Shown here piece after piece: positions 60,991 through 64,000 of a DNA stretch of 64,000 nt; position 1 is the first letter of the stretch; each line of letters begins with the position of its first letter. The notes beneath the pieces were generated by a model. The model was not told the DNA's origin and ran no database searches. It was given only the letters and a program-made list of their open reading frames with translations. Location: positions 1 through 64,000 of the forward strand of contig JBNKTC010000009.1 of NCBI GenBank assembly GCA_050297855.1, given 5' to 3'. The position numbers and the translations under genes are program-made. Source of the stretch: SZUA-545 sp050297855. Its GTDB lineage: Bacteria > Campylobacterota > Campylobacteria > Campylobacterales > SZUA-545.

Positions 60991-61247
60991 TATAAAATCC
61001 TGTACTGTTTTAATAAAGTAAAAGTATCACTAAGACTAACTTAAAATATTTATGTATTTATCATTATTAAACTATAAGAAGGTGATATAAATTCAAGGAA
61101 GAAACAGGGAGAACGACGCAAAAGTTGCGGTGCTATTTGTTATTTTTTATTTAGTGTGCGTAGATTTGGAGGGTTGGGGGAAGGAGCTTACTGTAGTAAG
61201 TGACTGAGCACAACATCCGAAGATGCGTGCTCAAAATAAAAAAGAGA
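60991..61247. other. AT-rich spacer between the island and ilvC
   Basis: No gene seen. Contains the upstream region of the DUF4365 gene, a small palindrome (CTTAC-TGTA-GTAAG at 61187-61200) and the hairpin near the ilvC stop. One border of the putative insertion should lie here. Confidence 0.5.
61206..61232. terminator. Hairpin downstream of ilvC
   Basis: GAGCAC pairs with GTGCTC and CATC with GATG around CGAA. It follows the ilvC stop by about 16 bases, which are T-rich on that strand. No T-run follows it, so termination is only probable. Confidence 0.45.
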
Positions 61248-62372
<1,125 letters not shown>

Positions 62373-62446
62373 CTACAATTTAGAAGAAAATATATATAAT
62401 TGAAAGTAGAATCTGACAAGCTAAAATTTATGATGACGGGATACCT

Positions 62447-63262
62447 ATGAGTGAACTTGACACCACCTTGACAAAACGAATCAAAGCGCTTCCGCCGCTG
62501 CCCGAATCGGTCATCCAGATCCAGGCGATCTGCTCGGACCCCAACTCGGGCCTTTCCGACCTGGCCAAAGTCGTCGACAAAGACCCGATGCTGACGGCCA
62601 ACCTGCTCAAGGCGGCCAACTCGCCGCTCTACGGCTTCTCCCGGGAGATCACCAATGTCAACCAGGCGGTCTCGCTTTTCGGGATGGCGACCGTGAAGGG
62701 CTTTGCCCTCGCCAGCGCCGTCAAGGATACGATCAAGATCGACATGAGCCCCTACGGCCGTACGCCCGACGACTTCTCCACCGTCGCCCAGAAGCAGAGC
62801 GCGCTGATGCTCAACTGGTACACGAAGATCGACCGTGACATGATGAACATCCTCGCCCCCGCCTCATTCCTGGACGGCGTCGGCGAGATCATCATCGCCG
62901 CCGAGATCATCAACCAGGGCAAAACGGCCGAGTTCCTGGCCGATATCGAATCGAGCAAGACGATCGAAGAGGTGGAGCAGAAGTATTTTGACGTCACCTC
63001 CCAGCAGGTGGCCGCGGAGGTCTTTACCAAGTGGCGCCTGGAGCCCCTCATGATCGAAGCGATCGGGGTCAGCCACGATCCGGCGAGTGCCGAAGACGAA
63101 TCGATCAAACCCTACGCCTACGCCCTTAAAGCGGTACGCAACGCCATCAACCTCAAAGAGAGCCTGACCGACGACTCCATCAAGATGGCCCTGGAGGTCC
63201 TTGACGAAGCGGGAGTGGATAAAAAAGGCTTTTTAGACGCCGTCGAGATCGTGAAGCAATAG
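62447..63262 (+). CDS. HDOD-domain protein
   Basis: 271 residues covering a single HDOD domain: IKALPPLPESVIQIQAIC at the start, VVDKDPMLTANLLKAANSPLYGFSREI, then VNQAVSLFGMATVKGFAL. HDOD proteins lack catalytic metal ligands of true HD phosphohydrolases and act as regulators, often in chemotaxis or c-di-GMP networks. The RNase R gene starts directly at its stop (TAGATG), so the two are coupled. Confidence 0.9.
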   Translation: MSELDTTLTKRIKALPPLPESVIQIQAICSDPNSGLSDLAKVVDKDPMLTANLLKAANSPLYGFSREITNVNQAVSLFGMATVKGFALASAVKDTIKIDMSPYGRTPDDFSTVAQKQSALMLNWYTKIDRDMMNILAPASFLDGVGEIIIAAEIINQGKTAEFLADIESSKTIEEVEQKYFDVTSQQVAAEVFTKWRLEPLMIEAIGVSHDPASAEDESIKPYAYALKAVRNAINLKESLTDDSIKMALEVLDEAGVDKKGFLDAVEIVKQ

Positions 63263-64000
63263 ATGCGCGAACTCCTTCTCAAGCTGGTTAACGGCGTCAG
63301 TAAAAAAGAGCTCTCCAAAGAGGAGCTAAAACAGCTCAAACCCCTCATTAAAAAACGGATCCTCAAAGAGGGGAAATACTTTAAGTTCAACAGCGACTAC
63401 CGCGCCGGGAAAGTGGAGATCATCCAGAGCTCCGGCATCGGCTTTCTCGTCCAGATCGGCGTTTCCGGCAAAGACCTGGTGATCGAAAAGCGCGACCTGA
63501 ACGGGGCCAAGCAGGACGACCTGGTCATCTGCCGCCGCGACTTCCGTAAAAAAGGGCGCCCGGGCTGCGTCGTCGAGTACGTTGCCCAGCGTGCCGTGGA
63601 GTACGCCATCTGTTACCTCAAAAACGACCCCGACAGCAAAGTGACCGCCTACGACCTGCGGACCGGCGAGCGCATCCACCTGCGGACCAAGCAGAAGGCC
63701 CTGCGCCCCCTGCCCGACCTGACGGTCGTCAAGGTGGACAACACGATCCAGGATATCGTCGAGGTGCTGGGGGTCCTCACCGACCCCGCCGTCGATGAGA
63801 AGATCACCCTCGCCTACGCAGGCCGCACCGAGGAGTTCTCCGGCCGTATCCTCAAGGAGGTGCGCAGCTACGGTGACAGTGTGGACAAAGGGATGTACCC
63901 CAACCGTAAGGATATCACCGACCTGCCGCTCGTCACCATCGACCCCAAAACGGCCAAGGACTACGACGACGCCATCTATTTCGACGAAGCCAACATGGAG
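63263..64000 (+). CDS. rnr: Ribonuclease R (RNB family), 5' part
   Basis: 246 codons to the window edge. The N-terminal part holds the helical and cold-shock-like RNA-binding regions (KYFKFNSDYRAGKVEI, then GRPGCVVEYV), and just before the edge the RNB catalytic domain begins with TIDPKTAKDYDDAIYFD, containing the metal-binding aspartates. RNase R degrades structured RNA from the 3' end. The start is the ATG overlapping nothing but directly joined to the HDOD stop. Only the 3' part is missing. Confidence 0.92.
   Translation, partial: MRELLLKLVNGVSKKELSKEELKQLKPLIKKRILKEGKYFKFNSDYRAGKVEIIQSSGIGFLVQIGVSGKDLVIEKRDLNGAKQDDLVICRRDFRKKGRPGCVVEYVAQRAVEYAICYLKNDPDSKVTAYDLRTGERIHLRTKQKALRPLPDLTVVKVDNTIQDIVEVLGVLTDPAVDEKITLAYAGRTEEFSGRILKEVRSYGDSVDKGMYPNRKDITDLPLVTIDPKTAKDYDDAIYFDEANME

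Larger units (their letters stand above)
56613..61200. other. AT-rich genomic island block
   Basis: Base composition drops sharply relative to both sides: the row at 60421 has 14 G/C of 60, against 36 of 60 in the row at 49201. Codons are A/T-ended throughout the three large genes. No integrase, transposase or clear boundary repeats were found. It lies just downstream of ilvC. Confidence 0.7.

Noticed and set aside
56613..61247. Search for integrase, transposase, tRNA or boundary repeats around the AT-rich block
   Set aside because: None found by eye; the block is called an island on composition and content only.

Overview
The window comes from a bacterium of the phylum Campylobacterota (former Epsilonproteobacteria), most likely a free-living, Sulfurimonas-like chemolithotroph with fairly GC-rich DNA. 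Evidence: complex I genes in the order A-B-C-D followed by the Campylobacterota-specific replacements for NuoE and NuoF; an HsrA (HP1043-type) orphan regulator; a plasminogen-binding (PgbA-N) type protein; a min-deacetylase-dprA-ruvX cluster; and many sensory and diguanylate cyclase genes. No rRNA, tRNA, CRISPR array or transposase gene was seen.

Layout. 1-6.7 kb: the leftward nuoA-B-C-D-E'-F'-G operon, with nuoG cut by the window edge. 6.9-13.8 kb: a large hybrid sensor kinase, an unknown protein, a cyclic-nucleotide-binding protein, HsrA, an N-carbamoylputrescine amidase and a DUF917 protein. 13.9-22.1 kb: valS, HU, a PAP2 phosphatase, a glycolate/lactate oxidase-like flavoprotein, a PgbA-N protein, a CitE-like lyase and a Dps-like protein that lacks most ferroxidase ligands. 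22.2-36.2 kb: a CZB chemoreceptor, trpC, a TPR lipoprotein, a Cys-cluster protein, a TrmN6-like methylase, kdsB, two diguanylate cyclases, an NYN nuclease, ywbE, an AEC transporter, a CheY-like regulator, then ruvX-dprA-deacetylase-minE-minD.

36.2-61.2 kb is accessory in character: a 2OG-Fe(II) oxygenase, NDH-2, lipoproteins, a methyltransferase bracketed by a direct repeat, a stand-alone Spo11/TopoVI-A-like protein, a sensory diguanylate cyclase, a porin, an L,D-transpeptidase, a sodium:solute symporter, a lipocalin, a long-type purC, and two toxin-antitoxin modules (one toxin is broken by a stop codon). It ends in a strikingly AT-rich block of three co-oriented genes: a DUF4365 nuclease-like protein, a four-helix membrane protein and a GIY-YIG (T5orf172-like) protein. 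A small HTH gene with a palindromic operator lies beside them. This block is the best candidate for an undescribed defence-type system. 61.2-64 kb returns to core genes: ilvC, an HDOD protein and the 5' part of RNase R.

The ilvC gene and the minD-minE-deacetylase-dprA-ruvX cluster have the same orientation and the relative order that is contiguous in relatives such as Helicobacter and Campylobacter. The 25 kb between them therefore looks like a large insertion or a stack of insertions at a hot spot.
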